From: Chloroflexota bacterium
GTDB taxonomy: Bacteria; Chloroflexota; Anaerolineae; UBA2200
Length of the DNA: 64,000 bases
NCBI GenBank assembly: GCA_014360755.1
Contig: JACIWX010000007.1
Coordinates: forward strand, 62,001 to 126,000
Reading direction: 5' to 3'
The position numbers were made by a program, and so were the translations under genes. The notes under the pieces are model-generated. The model did no database searches, was not told the origin of the DNA, and worked only from the letters and a program-made list of their open reading frames with translations. Positions 27,732 through 37,600 of the stretch are shown piece by piece (the stretch's first letter is position 1; each line of letters starts with the position of its first letter).

Positions 27732-28892
27732 TCAGTCCTTGCCCAACGGGCTGATGGCGCGCAGCGACGCAATGACGTCGGTGATCGCTTCGGCTACTGC
27801 GCCGACATCTTCTGGCTTGTTGAAGCGGCCAAAGGTAAAACGCACCGAACCGTGCGCCCGCTCATGGTCCCCGCCAATGCCTAGGATGACATGGCTGGCT
27901 TCTAGCGAACGGCTGAAGCAAGCGGAACCGGTGCTCACGGCAAAACCACGCATGTCCAGGTGCAGCAAGATGGACTCGCCCTCGACAAAGCGGAAAGAGA
28001 TATTCAAATTCTGCGGCAGGCGCAGCGTCGGGTGGCCATTGAGGCGCGAATGAGGCACCTGCAACAGGCGCTGCATCAGGTCATCGCGCATCGCTTGCAA
28101 CCGCGCCGTCTCCTCGGGTGTGACCAATTCCACCGCCTTGGCAAAGCCCACAGCGCCGGGGATGTTCTCCTCCCCGGGGCGCAGGTTGAACTCCTGGAAA
28201 CCGCCATCCATCCATTTCGCCAGCGGCGTCCCTTGGCGCACGTAAAGCCCGCCAATGCCCTTTGGCCCATGGATGAGATGCGCCGTTACGGTAATCAGGT
28301 CAACGGGCACTTGGCTCACGTCTAACGGCACGCGAGGAAAGGAATGCGTGGCATCAGTATGGAACAGCACTCCTCGTTCGTGACAAATCTCCGCGATCGC
28401 CTGCACGTCTTGCAATGTGCCAATCTCCTGGTTGGCTGCCTGGATAGAAACCAGGATCGTTTGGGGGGTAATGGCAGCACGCAACCGTTCCAAATCCACC
28501 CGGCCAAACTCATCCACATCCAGGTACGTCACGCGGAAGCCCTGCTTCTCCAAAGCCCGCGCACTGTGCAAAACGGGAAAATCCTCGATGCGCGTGGTGA
28601 TGATATGCTTGCCCTTCTTCTCCCCCAAAGCCATCGCCACGCCTTTCAAAGCCATATTGCTGGATTCAGTGCTCCCAGAGGTGAAAATGAACTCTTCCGG
28701 CTGCGCACCGAGCACCGCAGCGATCTTTGCCCGCGCCTCGTCCAAGGCGTCCTTCGCCTCAATGCCCGGCGAATAGCCAAATTGTGAGGTCGCGACGGCA
28801 TATTTCTCAAAGAAATAGGGCACCATCGCCTCTAGGACACGCTCGTCTAGCCGCGTCGTGGCGGCGTTATCGAGATAGACAAAATTGTCCAT
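27732..28892 (-). CDS. Cysteine desulfurase (NifS/IscS family)
   Basis: MDNFVYLDNAATTRLDERVLEAM; FTSGSTESSNMALKG; ATHSFPRVPLDVS; STGSACFSRS. Confidence 0.93.
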   Translation of the reverse strand: MDNFVYLDNAATTRLDERVLEAMVPYFFEKYAVATSQFGYSPGIEAKDALDEARAKIAAVLGAQPEEFIFTSGSTESSNMALKGVAMALGEKKGKHIITTRIEDFPVLHSARALEKQGFRVTYLDVDEFGRVDLERLRAAITPQTILVSIQAANQEIGTLQDVQAIAEICHERGVLFHTDATHSFPRVPLDVSQVPVDLITVTAHLIHGPKGIGGLYVRQGTPLAKWMDGGFQEFNLRPGEENIPGAVGFAKAVELVTPEETARLQAMRDDLMQRLLQVPHSRLNGHPTLRLPQNLNISFRFVEGESILLHLDMRGFAVSTGSACFSRSLEASHVILGIGGDHERAHGSVRFTFGRFNKPEDVGAVAEAITDVIASLRAISPLGKD

Positions 28893-28919
28893 CCTTTGAC
28901 TCCTCCCCATAAAATTGTC

Positions 28920-29885
28920 TCATGACTTGTCTTGACGTACACAGCATGGCTCATCTAGAAACGTTACTCCGACGTGCTCAATCCCATTGAGTGCCATGAC
29001 CCTGCGTCGGATTTGATCCGAAAAATAATCCATGAAGGGGCATTCAGATTCTGGCAGTGCCAAACGAACTTCCACCCGCTTCTCTTCCACCGCCACATCG
29101 TGGATGAATCCCAGGTCAACCAGGCTGAGCCCCACCTCAGGGTCAATCACCTCGCGCAATGCGGCTTGAACGCGTCGCAGCAGCTCTGCCTCCTCCAGCG
29201 TCAGGCGTGGCTTGGGCGCTCTGCTTTCCGGGACAACCTGCGCTAGCCTTTTTTCTAGCGCTTGCACGCGTTCCTCCAAACGGCTCTGCCGCTCAAATGC
29301 CTCACTGATGGCTTTGACTACGGGGTCGGGCAGTTTCCCATGCTCCAAATCCACTCCGACCCGGGTTGGTTCGGGTTGGCCAACCAGCCGTGCCGGCACG
29401 CCCACGACCGTAGCACCTGCCGGAACGGAGCGGATGACCACTGAACCCGCACCGATGCGGGCGTTATCGCCGATGGTAACAGGTCCTAGGATGATGGCGC
29501 CAGCGCCAATGACGACATTGTTGCCGATGGTCGGATGGCGTTTCCCCTTTTGCAGGCTCGTACCACCCAGGACAACCCCCTGATACAGCAGCACGTCATC
29601 GCCAATCTCCGCTGTTTCACCGATGACCACGCCCATGCCGTGGTCAATGAAAAAGCGCCGCCCGATGCGGGCGCCGGGATGGATCTCGATGCCGGTCAGC
29701 CAACGGTTGATGTGAGAAACCAAACGGCCCAGGAAAAGAAAACCACGTTCCCACAAAAAGTGTGCCAAGCGATGGATCCACACCGCGTGCAGCCCTGGGT
29801 AGCAAAACAACACTTCCCACACCGTCTTGGCGGCAGGATCCTTGTCAAAAACGACTTGAATGTCCTCATGAATTCGTTTGAGCAT
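28920..29885 (-). CDS. cysE: Serine O-acetyltransferase (CysE) fused to a C-terminal DUF59/MIP18-like domain
   Basis: [57 protein letters not shown]-term [46 protein letters not shown]. Confidence 0.93.
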   Translation of the reverse strand: MLKRIHEDIQVVFDKDPAAKTVWEVLFCYPGLHAVWIHRLAHFLWERGFLFLGRLVSHINRWLTGIEIHPGARIGRRFFIDHGMGVVIGETAEIGDDVLLYQGVVLGGTSLQKGKRHPTIGNNVVIGAGAIILGPVTIGDNARIGAGSVVIRSVPAGATVVGVPARLVGQPEPTRVGVDLEHGKLPDPVVKAISEAFERQSRLEERVQALEKRLAQVVPESRAPKPRLTLEEAELLRRVQAALREVIDPEVGLSLVDLGFIHDVAVEEKRVEVRLALPESECPFMDYFSDQIRRRVMALNGIEHVGVTFLDEPCCVRQDKS

Positions 29886-29913
29886 AGATGCCCTACCTAT
29901 TGCGTATTGCGTA

Positions 29914-30309
29914 TTACGCATTACGTTTTACGTTTTCCGTTTTCCGTTTGGTTAGATAGTCTTCGATTGCCGCACGCAATGCACGTGGGCCGACGATCGA
30001 GTCCAGTTTGCGTTCTGGCATTTCACCCAAAGCCTGTGCTACCTTTTCTTCCGTAATCTGCAATGCTTCCTGCAACGTTTTACCGGTGGCCATAACTGCG
30101 GTGGCACTGCTGGCTGCGATAGCCACCGGACAACCGCGCGTGCGGTGTTTCACCTCAATGAGGCGATCGTCCTCCACACGAATCCAAAAATGTGCCAAAT
30201 CCTCGGGACACTTTTCGCCGCCATACCCTATGCCAAAGCCATCCGCGTTTTCTATGGAGCCCACGTTCTGTGGGCTCTGAAAGTGCTTCAAGATCTCTTT
30301 ACTGTACAT
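29914..30309 (-). CDS. Divergent IscU/NifU-N-like protein
   Basis: [26 protein letters not shown]...[25 protein letters not shown]...AIEDYL. Confidence 0.8.
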   Translation of the reverse strand: MYSKEILKHFQSPQNVGSIENADGFGIGYGGEKCPEDLAHFWIRVEDDRLIEVKHRTRGCPVAIAASSATAVMATGKTLQEALQITEEKVAQALGEMPERKLDSIVGPRALRAAIEDYLTKRKTENVKRNA

Positions 30310-30312
30310 TGT

Positions 30313-31239
30313 CTACTCTCCGGCAAAGAGGGGTGTGCTCAGGTATCTCTCGCCCGAATCCGGGACGATGAAGACGATCCACTTGCCTTTGTTCTCTGGT
30401 CTGGCTGCCACCTGCAGTGCAGCGTGCGCAGCCGCACCCGCAGAAATACCTCCTAGGATGCCTTCCTCTCTGGCCAAACGGCGTGCCATAGCCATGGCTT
30501 CCTCATCGGTAACCGGAATGATTTCATCCAGCAGATCCACGCGCAAGACATCGGGCACAAACCCGGCGCCAATGCCTTGGATCTTGTGCGGACCCGGCTT
30601 GCCGCCGGAAAGGACCGGCGAAGCAGCGGGTTCCACAGCGATGGCTTGAAAGCCAGGCTTGCGCGGCTTGATGACTTCGGCGATGCCGGTGATGGTGCCC
30701 CCTGTGCCGACCCCCGCCACCACTATGTCCACCCTGCCATCGGTATCCCGCCAGATCTCCTCTGCTGTCGTGAGGCGGTGGATTTCCGGATTGGCTGGGT
30801 TTTTGAACTGCTGCGGGATAAAGTAGCGCGGGTCTGCCGCCGCCAATTCCTCCGCCTTGCGCACGGCGCCTCTCATACCCTCGGCGCCTGGCGTCAGGAT
30901 CAGGTCTGCTCCCAGTGCCTTCAGCAATGCGCGGCGCTCCAGGCTCATCGTTTCAGGCATGACCAACACCAGCCGGTACCCCCTGGAGGCACAGACAAAA
31001 GCCAGGGCAATGCCAGTATTGCCACTGGTTGGTTCCAAGATAACCGTATCTTCCTTGATGAGACCTGCCTTCTCCGCAGCGACGATCATGTTGACCCCGA
31101 TACGGTCTTTGACGCTGGACAAGGGGTTGAAAAACTCCAACTTCGCCATCACCGTTGCCCCTACTCCGCGCGTGAGGCGGTTCAAGCGCACCAGCGGCGT
31201 GTTGCCTATCGTTTGCGTAATGTCCTCATAGACGCGCAT
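30313..31239 (-). CDS. cysK: Cysteine synthase A
   Basis: [58 protein letters not shown]. Confidence 0.95.
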   Translation of the reverse strand: MRVYEDITQTIGNTPLVRLNRLTRGVGATVMAKLEFFNPLSSVKDRIGVNMIVAAEKAGLIKEDTVILEPTSGNTGIALAFVCASRGYRLVLVMPETMSLERRALLKALGADLILTPGAEGMRGAVRKAEELAAADPRYFIPQQFKNPANPEIHRLTTAEEIWRDTDGRVDIVVAGVGTGGTITGIAEVIKPRKPGFQAIAVEPAASPVLSGGKPGPHKIQGIGAGFVPDVLRVDLLDEIIPVTDEEAMAMARRLAREEGILGGISAGAAAHAALQVAARPENKGKWIVFIVPDSGERYLSTPLFAGE

Positions 31240-31269
31240 AGCATCTCCTTCCGTCAGCGCTGCCTGTCC

Positions 31270-31524
31270 TTAGGCAAAGCCTGTTTTCTGGCTGTCATCC
31301 AGCACAATCTCGAACGCGCATTGAATAGCACCGGTGGGACAGACTTCTTCGCAAAGGCAGCCACAGTCCACACCCTCCAGACAAAGGGGGCAGGAAACCT
31401 CCTCACAATGGAAAATCGGCCCTCGCTCTCCCATTGCAACGGCAGGGCAAGCGCAAGCCTCCACACACAAACCACAGCGTGTGCACAGCGCTTCATTTAC
31501 CTGTGGCAATGGTCTTGTCATCAT
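31270..31524 (-). CDS. 4Fe-4S ferredoxin-type protein
   Basis: ALCTRCGLCVEACACP; CPLCLEGVDCGCLCEEVCPTGAI. Confidence 0.8.
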   Translation of the reverse strand: MMTRPLPQVNEALCTRCGLCVEACACPAVAMGERGPIFHCEEVSCPLCLEGVDCGCLCEEVCPTGAIQCAFEIVLDDSQKTGFA

Positions 31525-31546
31525 CACATCTCCTACACACAAAGTA

Positions 31547-31552
31547 ATTATA
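31547..31552 (-). promoter_or_regulatory. -10 element (TATAAT) of ferredoxin gene
   Basis: Perfect TATAAT on minus strand, about 25 nt 5' of the start codon. Confidence 0.5.
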
Positions 31553-31574
31553 GCACAGAAAGTGGCCAAGCGTC

Positions 31575-31590
31575 TGTGACAAAAGTCTCA
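31575..31590. promoter_or_regulatory. CRP/FNR-like operator TGTGA-CAAAAG-TCTCA upstream of ferredoxin gene
   Basis: Same 18-mer GTCTGTGACAAAAGTCTC as 18063-18080, centred about -42 relative to the TATAAT. Confidence 0.5.
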
Positions 31591-31596
31591 TTCATC

Positions 31597-31633
31597 AAAA
31601 AGACCCCAAGGGTTTTGGCAACCCTTGGGGTCT
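31597..31633 (-). terminator. Intrinsic terminator of the giant surface-protein gene
   Basis: AGACCCCAAGGGTT / AACCCTTGGGGTCT 14-bp perfect stem followed by TTTT on minus strand. Confidence 0.85.
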
Positions 31634-31656
31634 CTGGGGTTTCTGGGGTCTGCGCT

Positions 31657-34600
31657 TTACCTTTTCATGAGGGAAACATAGAAGGACCATCCCTTCCTGA
31701 CAAGGGGCAGATAGAGTTGGTAGAGCCTCGCCGGCGGTATCTGTGTCTCTGTCGGCAGCGGCACCCATATCGTTGGCGTCGGTGTGCGCGTCCTTGTAAC
31801 CGTTGCAGTAGGCGTTAGAGTACCCGTTGGCGTGGGCGTCCAGGTTACCGTCGGCGTGGGTGTCCACGTCACTGTTGGAGTCGGAGTCGGGGTAGGCGTC
31901 CAGGTTACTGTGGGCGTGGGTGTCGCAGTTGCCGTTGCCGGGAGCGTGCCTGTCGCCGTCGGCACGGGCGTCATCGTCGGCGTAGGCGTTGGCGTGGCTG
32001 TGCTCGTCGGCGTCGGAGTGGGCGTCAAGGTACCCGTTGGCGTCGGAGTCCGTGTGCTTGTCGCCGTTGGCGCCGGCGTGGGAGGAGCACAACGCGGCAC
32101 GCAGAACACCTCTGCAATCGGGATGGGGATGCCCACTTCGTCCGCATCCACCCAAGCCCGGTTGGTGATGCAAATCCCTCCTACCCAGGAATAGGTCTGC
32201 GCCTTGATCCACATCGCTACGCTACTACCAGGACCTAGGAAAGCCACTGTCCAGGTTACCGTGCGCACGCCATCAAACGTGCCTCCGGGGTATTCCAGCG
32301 CAGGATCTGGAGGCCCAAAGCCCGTCTGCACCGAATATGGCGCGACCTCCACAGGCAAGACGTCAGTCACCACGATATTGTGGACGGCTGATCCGCTGGT
32401 GTTGGTGACAAAGATCCAGTACCAGAAATTCCAGGTGGGACAGACATCACCATGAGGCCGCGTCTTGACCGGGTCAATGAGCGTATCTAAGCCAAAGTCC
32501 AGGCTGTAGTCAGTCGGTTGATCCACGGTGAGCAAGGTGCTTTGCGTGCTCGGCGTGGTGAAGAAGTAGCCCAGCACGGGCGATGCGGTTACCGTGTATG
32601 TTTCACTGACCACTAAATTGGTGAACAGGTACAAGCCATTGGCATCTGTGGTGGTCGTAACCACCAACCCCGAAGAACTGGTCAGCGTAACGACCACGCC
32701 GGGCAAGCCCAATTCGTTCGCATCTTGCAGCCCGTCGCCATCCTGGTCAAACCAGACATAGTCGCCAACTTCGCCCAGTCCGCGCACGCCATAGTCATGC
32801 GTGTCATCCGTCGGTGCGGTGGACGTGAGCAACGAAGAGAAGCTGCTTGGCGTGGTGAGCCAGGTGCCCGGCGGCAAGCTGCCCATGTCAATCGTCGTCG
32901 TATAGTAGGTGTCAAGCAACAGGTTGGAGAAGGTATATGTACCGGTCGCGTCCGTAGTGGTCGTATACACCTGGCCGTACTGGTTCGTGAGCGTAATCAC
33001 CACGCCAGCCAGCCCAGGCTCACCGGGCCCTTGCACGCCATCGCCATCGTAATCCAGCCAGACCGTATCGCCAATCACACCTGGCGGATAGAAACCAAAG
33101 TCCAGCGTCAGGTTGCTGTTGGCATCACCATCCTCGAAGGTTGGCTCGCCGCCAATGGTCAAGGTGATGGGGCCTGAAGAGATGCCATTCAGCGACGGGA
33201 ACAGATCATCTATGCCGTTCTCGTCCACATCTTGGTCGAGGTCGTCATCCGGTACGCCTGCTCCGCTGGAGGACAGCAGGCCGTGCAGCGGTGCGCCAAC
33301 ATGGGTCCAGCTGCTAGATGACACGTGGACCAGGTAGCTGCCTGGCGCCAGCCCAGTGAACAGGTAGTCGCCATTAGCGTCGCTGTAGGTAGCCACGGGG
33401 TTGCCGTAGCCATTCAAAACCGGGCTGCCGTCGGCATAACGCAGCTCCAGCCGTACGCCTGGGATGCCTGGCTCTCCAGGGTCCTGAATGCCATTGTTCG
33501 TGGTGCCCACACCGTTGTCCAGCCAGACGCGGTTGCCCAGGCTGAGCAGGACATAGTCCTCGACCTCGCCGTTGGGCGCCTGGCCGGTGGGTGTCGTGGC
33601 TTCCCCGGTGCCGCTGGTGAAGCGGAAGCGGCTGTAAACAGTGGATGAGACGAAAACCGCGGTCGGGAAGCTCAGCGTGTTGACGCCCGTCACCAACGGA
33701 TGATCGGTAAAGATCACATCAGCGGGGTCGAAGACGCCGTTGCCGTCAAAGTCCACCCAGGCATTAAGGTAGCCGGGCTGCGAGGCCACCACTTGTATAG
33801 TTGCCGCAGAAAATGCCATTACCGGCGTCAAAAAGGTTACGCCATCCTCATCGTCTGGCACGCCATTCAGGTCATCGCCATTGGCGTTGATATTGGGCTG
33901 CCCGTCGGCTTCCGAGTCCACATGGCTGCCCAGGTACAAGCCAGGGATAATCACATGGCGCGGACCGTTGCTGGCAAAGAGCGTTGCATACGGCCCATCG
34001 GGCAGGTCGCCCCAATCGGACTGCACCAAGCCTGCATCCAACGTCTGGTCAGAATCAGCAGGTCCAAGGGTTACGACATGCGTCTGGCCAGTGATGGGGC
34101 TGGCATCGCTGTCTATGGTGTCATCGCTCCCCACATTCGGCACCGTGAAGCCATAGCCAACCGGGGGATCAAAGCGGACCACATAGGAACCAGCCGGCAA
34201 GCCAGGAAATTCATACCAGCCCGGATTGCCGGAGATGGGGTTGTTCTGGGTCGTGGTGGTAATGGCATTGCCACTGGCATCCAATACCGCATTGCCACTG
34301 CCATCCAACAGGCGGACGACTACCCCATTGACACCCGTGTTGCCATCATCCTGCAGGCCATTGCCATTGACGTCAAGCCAGACGTAATCGCCCAGCGAAG
34401 CCAAGACATAGTCCTCCATCTCGCCATTGGGAGCAAACCCCGTGGGCGTAGTAGCCTGGCCAGAGCCAGTCGTGAAGCGGAAGCGGCTGTACTCCACACC
34501 CGTGGCATTGGCTGGCACGAGGAAGGTAATGGCATTCGCTCCGGCAACAAGCGGAGTATCGAGCGCAATCTGCTCGCCCGCGTCGAAGGCGCCATTGCCA

Positions 34601-37600
34601 TTGAAGTCAACCCAAGCATTGAGATAGCCAGCGGTGGAAGCAGTAACGGTGATCCTGGCGCTGCGCCCTGGGACCAACGGTGTGGCAAAGACAACGCCAT
34701 CCTCATCGTCAGGGACGCCAGCAAGGTCATCACCTGTAGCAGCGAGATTTGGTTGGCCATCCGCTTCAGCGTCCACAAGGTTGCCCAGATAGACACCAGG
34801 CAGGATCACGTGGCGCGGGCCGTTGCTCGCCTGCAGCGTGGCATATGGCCCATCGGGCAGGTCGCCCCAATCAAGCTGATAGACGCCTGCATCCCACGTC
34901 CAATCGTTCTCGCCAATGGCCAGATTGGTCGTGGCAGTCTGTCCCGTGGCGGGATTGGCATCGCTGTCTACGGCGTCATCAGCGCCCTGATCCTGCAGTG
35001 TGAAGACATAGCCACTGGGCAGGGTAAAGACCAGGTAATAGTCGCCCGGCGGCAGATACTCAAACAGGTACAAACCATTGCCATCCGTCGTGGTTACACC
35101 AACCACTGCACCAAGGCTGGTGTACAGTGTGACAGTGATGCCCGGTACGCCGGGTTCGCCGATGTCCTGGATGCCATCCAGGTCATAGTCATACCAGACA
35201 AAGTTGCCCAGAGAGCCACCCGTGTAGGAGACGGCGCTGCTTTCCTCACGGTAGCGCGGATTGGTGGGCGCGTTGTCGCCATCGCGCTCGCCGGGCACTA
35301 CGCCTGGCAGCGTGCTGCCCCAGATGGAAGCCGTGTTGGTGATGCGCACGCCAGTGCCAATACCGGCGTTCACCGTCGCCGTGAAGCGATAGGTGTAACT
35401 CACGCCAGGCGGTATCGCCGCCAGCGTCCAAGTAACCGTCGTCGGACCGGTGCCGCTCACACTGTCCGGAGCAGGTGTGCCCGGCAAAACCCCACCATAG
35501 GTCAATCCAGCGGGCAGGACATCCGTGATCACCACATCGTACGCGGTGCTGTTATAGGTCCCCGCCGCATTGGTGAATGCCAGGGTATATGTCACCACAT
35601 CACCAGGAACAAGCGTGCCGGTGGGCGACACCCACTTGGCAATGCCCACATCCGGCTCTACAATCGTAGTGGTGACCACGTTCGAGCTTTGTGGACCAAA
35701 GACCGTACCCAGTTCATTCTGCCAAGTGAAACTCGCCTGGTCGGGCACATCTACCCCAGCCGTATTGGTCACCAAGTTGCGCACCGTGGCGGTGATGACC
35801 AGATAGGCTTGCTCGTTGAGCGGAATGGAAGTCCACGTAGCCGTGACGGTATTCCCCGCCACAAAAGCCTGGCCGCCATTGCCCGCCAAAGCAGACGCCC
35901 CATTCACCTGCAAGCGGCTGTTGACCACGTCTGTGACCCATACGTTATGCAACGTAGCAGTGATGGCTGGGCTGGGCACGGTGATGGTGTACACGATGCC
36001 CTGCCCAATGGTCGCTGTGATGTCACTCACCGCCTTTACAATCCCCACGGACGAAGTCGTGTAGTGCACCACATCGTCTGTCCCATCCACAAAGATGCGC
36101 TGGGTAGGCGTCAGGCCGACTTGGGGACCTAGCCCAGGCTGTGAATCGTAGTACGGTACGACCGCCGTGTTCGTCAACGCCATCCCCGCGCTGACCTCCG
36201 GCGAAACGACCGTGGAAACCGTCAGGGTGAAAGATTTGCTGCCGGTGGGGCTTACGATGGTGCCATTCAGCATGTCCACCTGCCAGGTGATCACGCCGGT
36301 CGCGCCAACGGAGGGGGCAACCACCACGCTCGGCGGCCCAGACCCCGCCGAACTGCTCAGCGCATAGCCCTGATAGACCACATCACTGGGCAGCACATCG
36401 CTGATCACGATGTCATACGCCGGCGTCTGGGTGCTGTTGACCACCCACAGGTAATAGGTAATGGGCGTTCCTGCACCAACAATGCCCCCCTCCGGTGGTT
36501 CTGTAGTCTTGGTGATAGCAAGCGTAGGCCGCCCAAAGTACGAATTCACGCCGGCGGTGCGTGTCAGGGCAGCCGTGCTCGTGAACTGCCCGCTATCAGC
36601 GAGATTCCAATCCAACTCCTGTGCGTTCCTACGGGACAGGCCTGTGCCTCCTACGCTTACTGTGCCGCCTGTTTGGCTGATACCGGTAAACTGGGCGGCA
36701 AAGGACACTACCACAGTCTGCGAGAGGGTGGTGCTGTTGGTAAAAGTATTCATCCACCATTCAATCGCCTCATAAGACGTACCGCCGGTGTAGGTGCCGA
36801 CATTGGGGTTGGCACCCGTGGGATTGCCGCCAACTACATGGCTGTAGGGCACGTTCGGATTGGTATAATGGCTGGTATTCGGGTCCAGGCTGCCGGGCAG
36901 GCTGCCGCCGATGGAGAATGTGCCCGGCACATAATGCAAGCCCGGCTGCATGTTATCCCACTGATAGGGCCAATAGGCAACCAAGCCTGGTGGAACAGTA
37001 TTCGTGATGGTGTAGGTAACCAAGTCGCCAATGCGCAGTTTGGCGCCAAGGGCACCGCTAGCACTAGTGGGCGTTACAGTCTTGGTTGTGCTCAGGCCGC
37101 GCATGCCCACGCCCAACTGCGTGGTCGTAGTATAGGTGCGCTCCTGGTAGGGCGGTGGATCGCCTTCCAACGAGGTGTACGTTACCGTAACATCGTTGGT
37201 AAGCGTCATGCCCGCTGGTGCGCCGACAATGCGCGCCGTGTAAGTGAGCACGGTGCTGGGCGCGGGCGGTGTAATGCCAATGCTGGCAATGGTCCACGTG
37301 ATGCGCGTCGTGCTGTTTACGGTAGCGCTGATCCCACCCTGCCCTATGTCCTGCAACACCAAGTAAGAAGGCATGGTGTCCGTAACCACCACATCATAGG
37401 CAATAGAAGTACCGGTATTCGTGAGGCGGAGGGTGTAGGTGAGCAGAGCATTCCCATCCAGATTGCTCAGGCTGCCCGTCGAACTGCTGGCTGCTTTGCT
37501 GAGCTGTATCAAGGGCTCTACGATGTCCACCCGCGCCGTATCGGTATAACGATAGGTCTGCCCCGCGTCCACATAGGACATGAACAGCGCATTCGTGCGG

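Noticed and set aside
26354-30309. Nitrogen-fixation (nif) cluster
   Set aside because: NifU/NifS-like genes only; no nifHDK/EN/B in the window; fits ISC/cysteine metabolism
33700-36132. 810-aa plus-strand ORF
   Set aside because: Shadow ORF antisense to the giant surface-protein gene; composition mirrors the opposite-strand repeats and shows no domain
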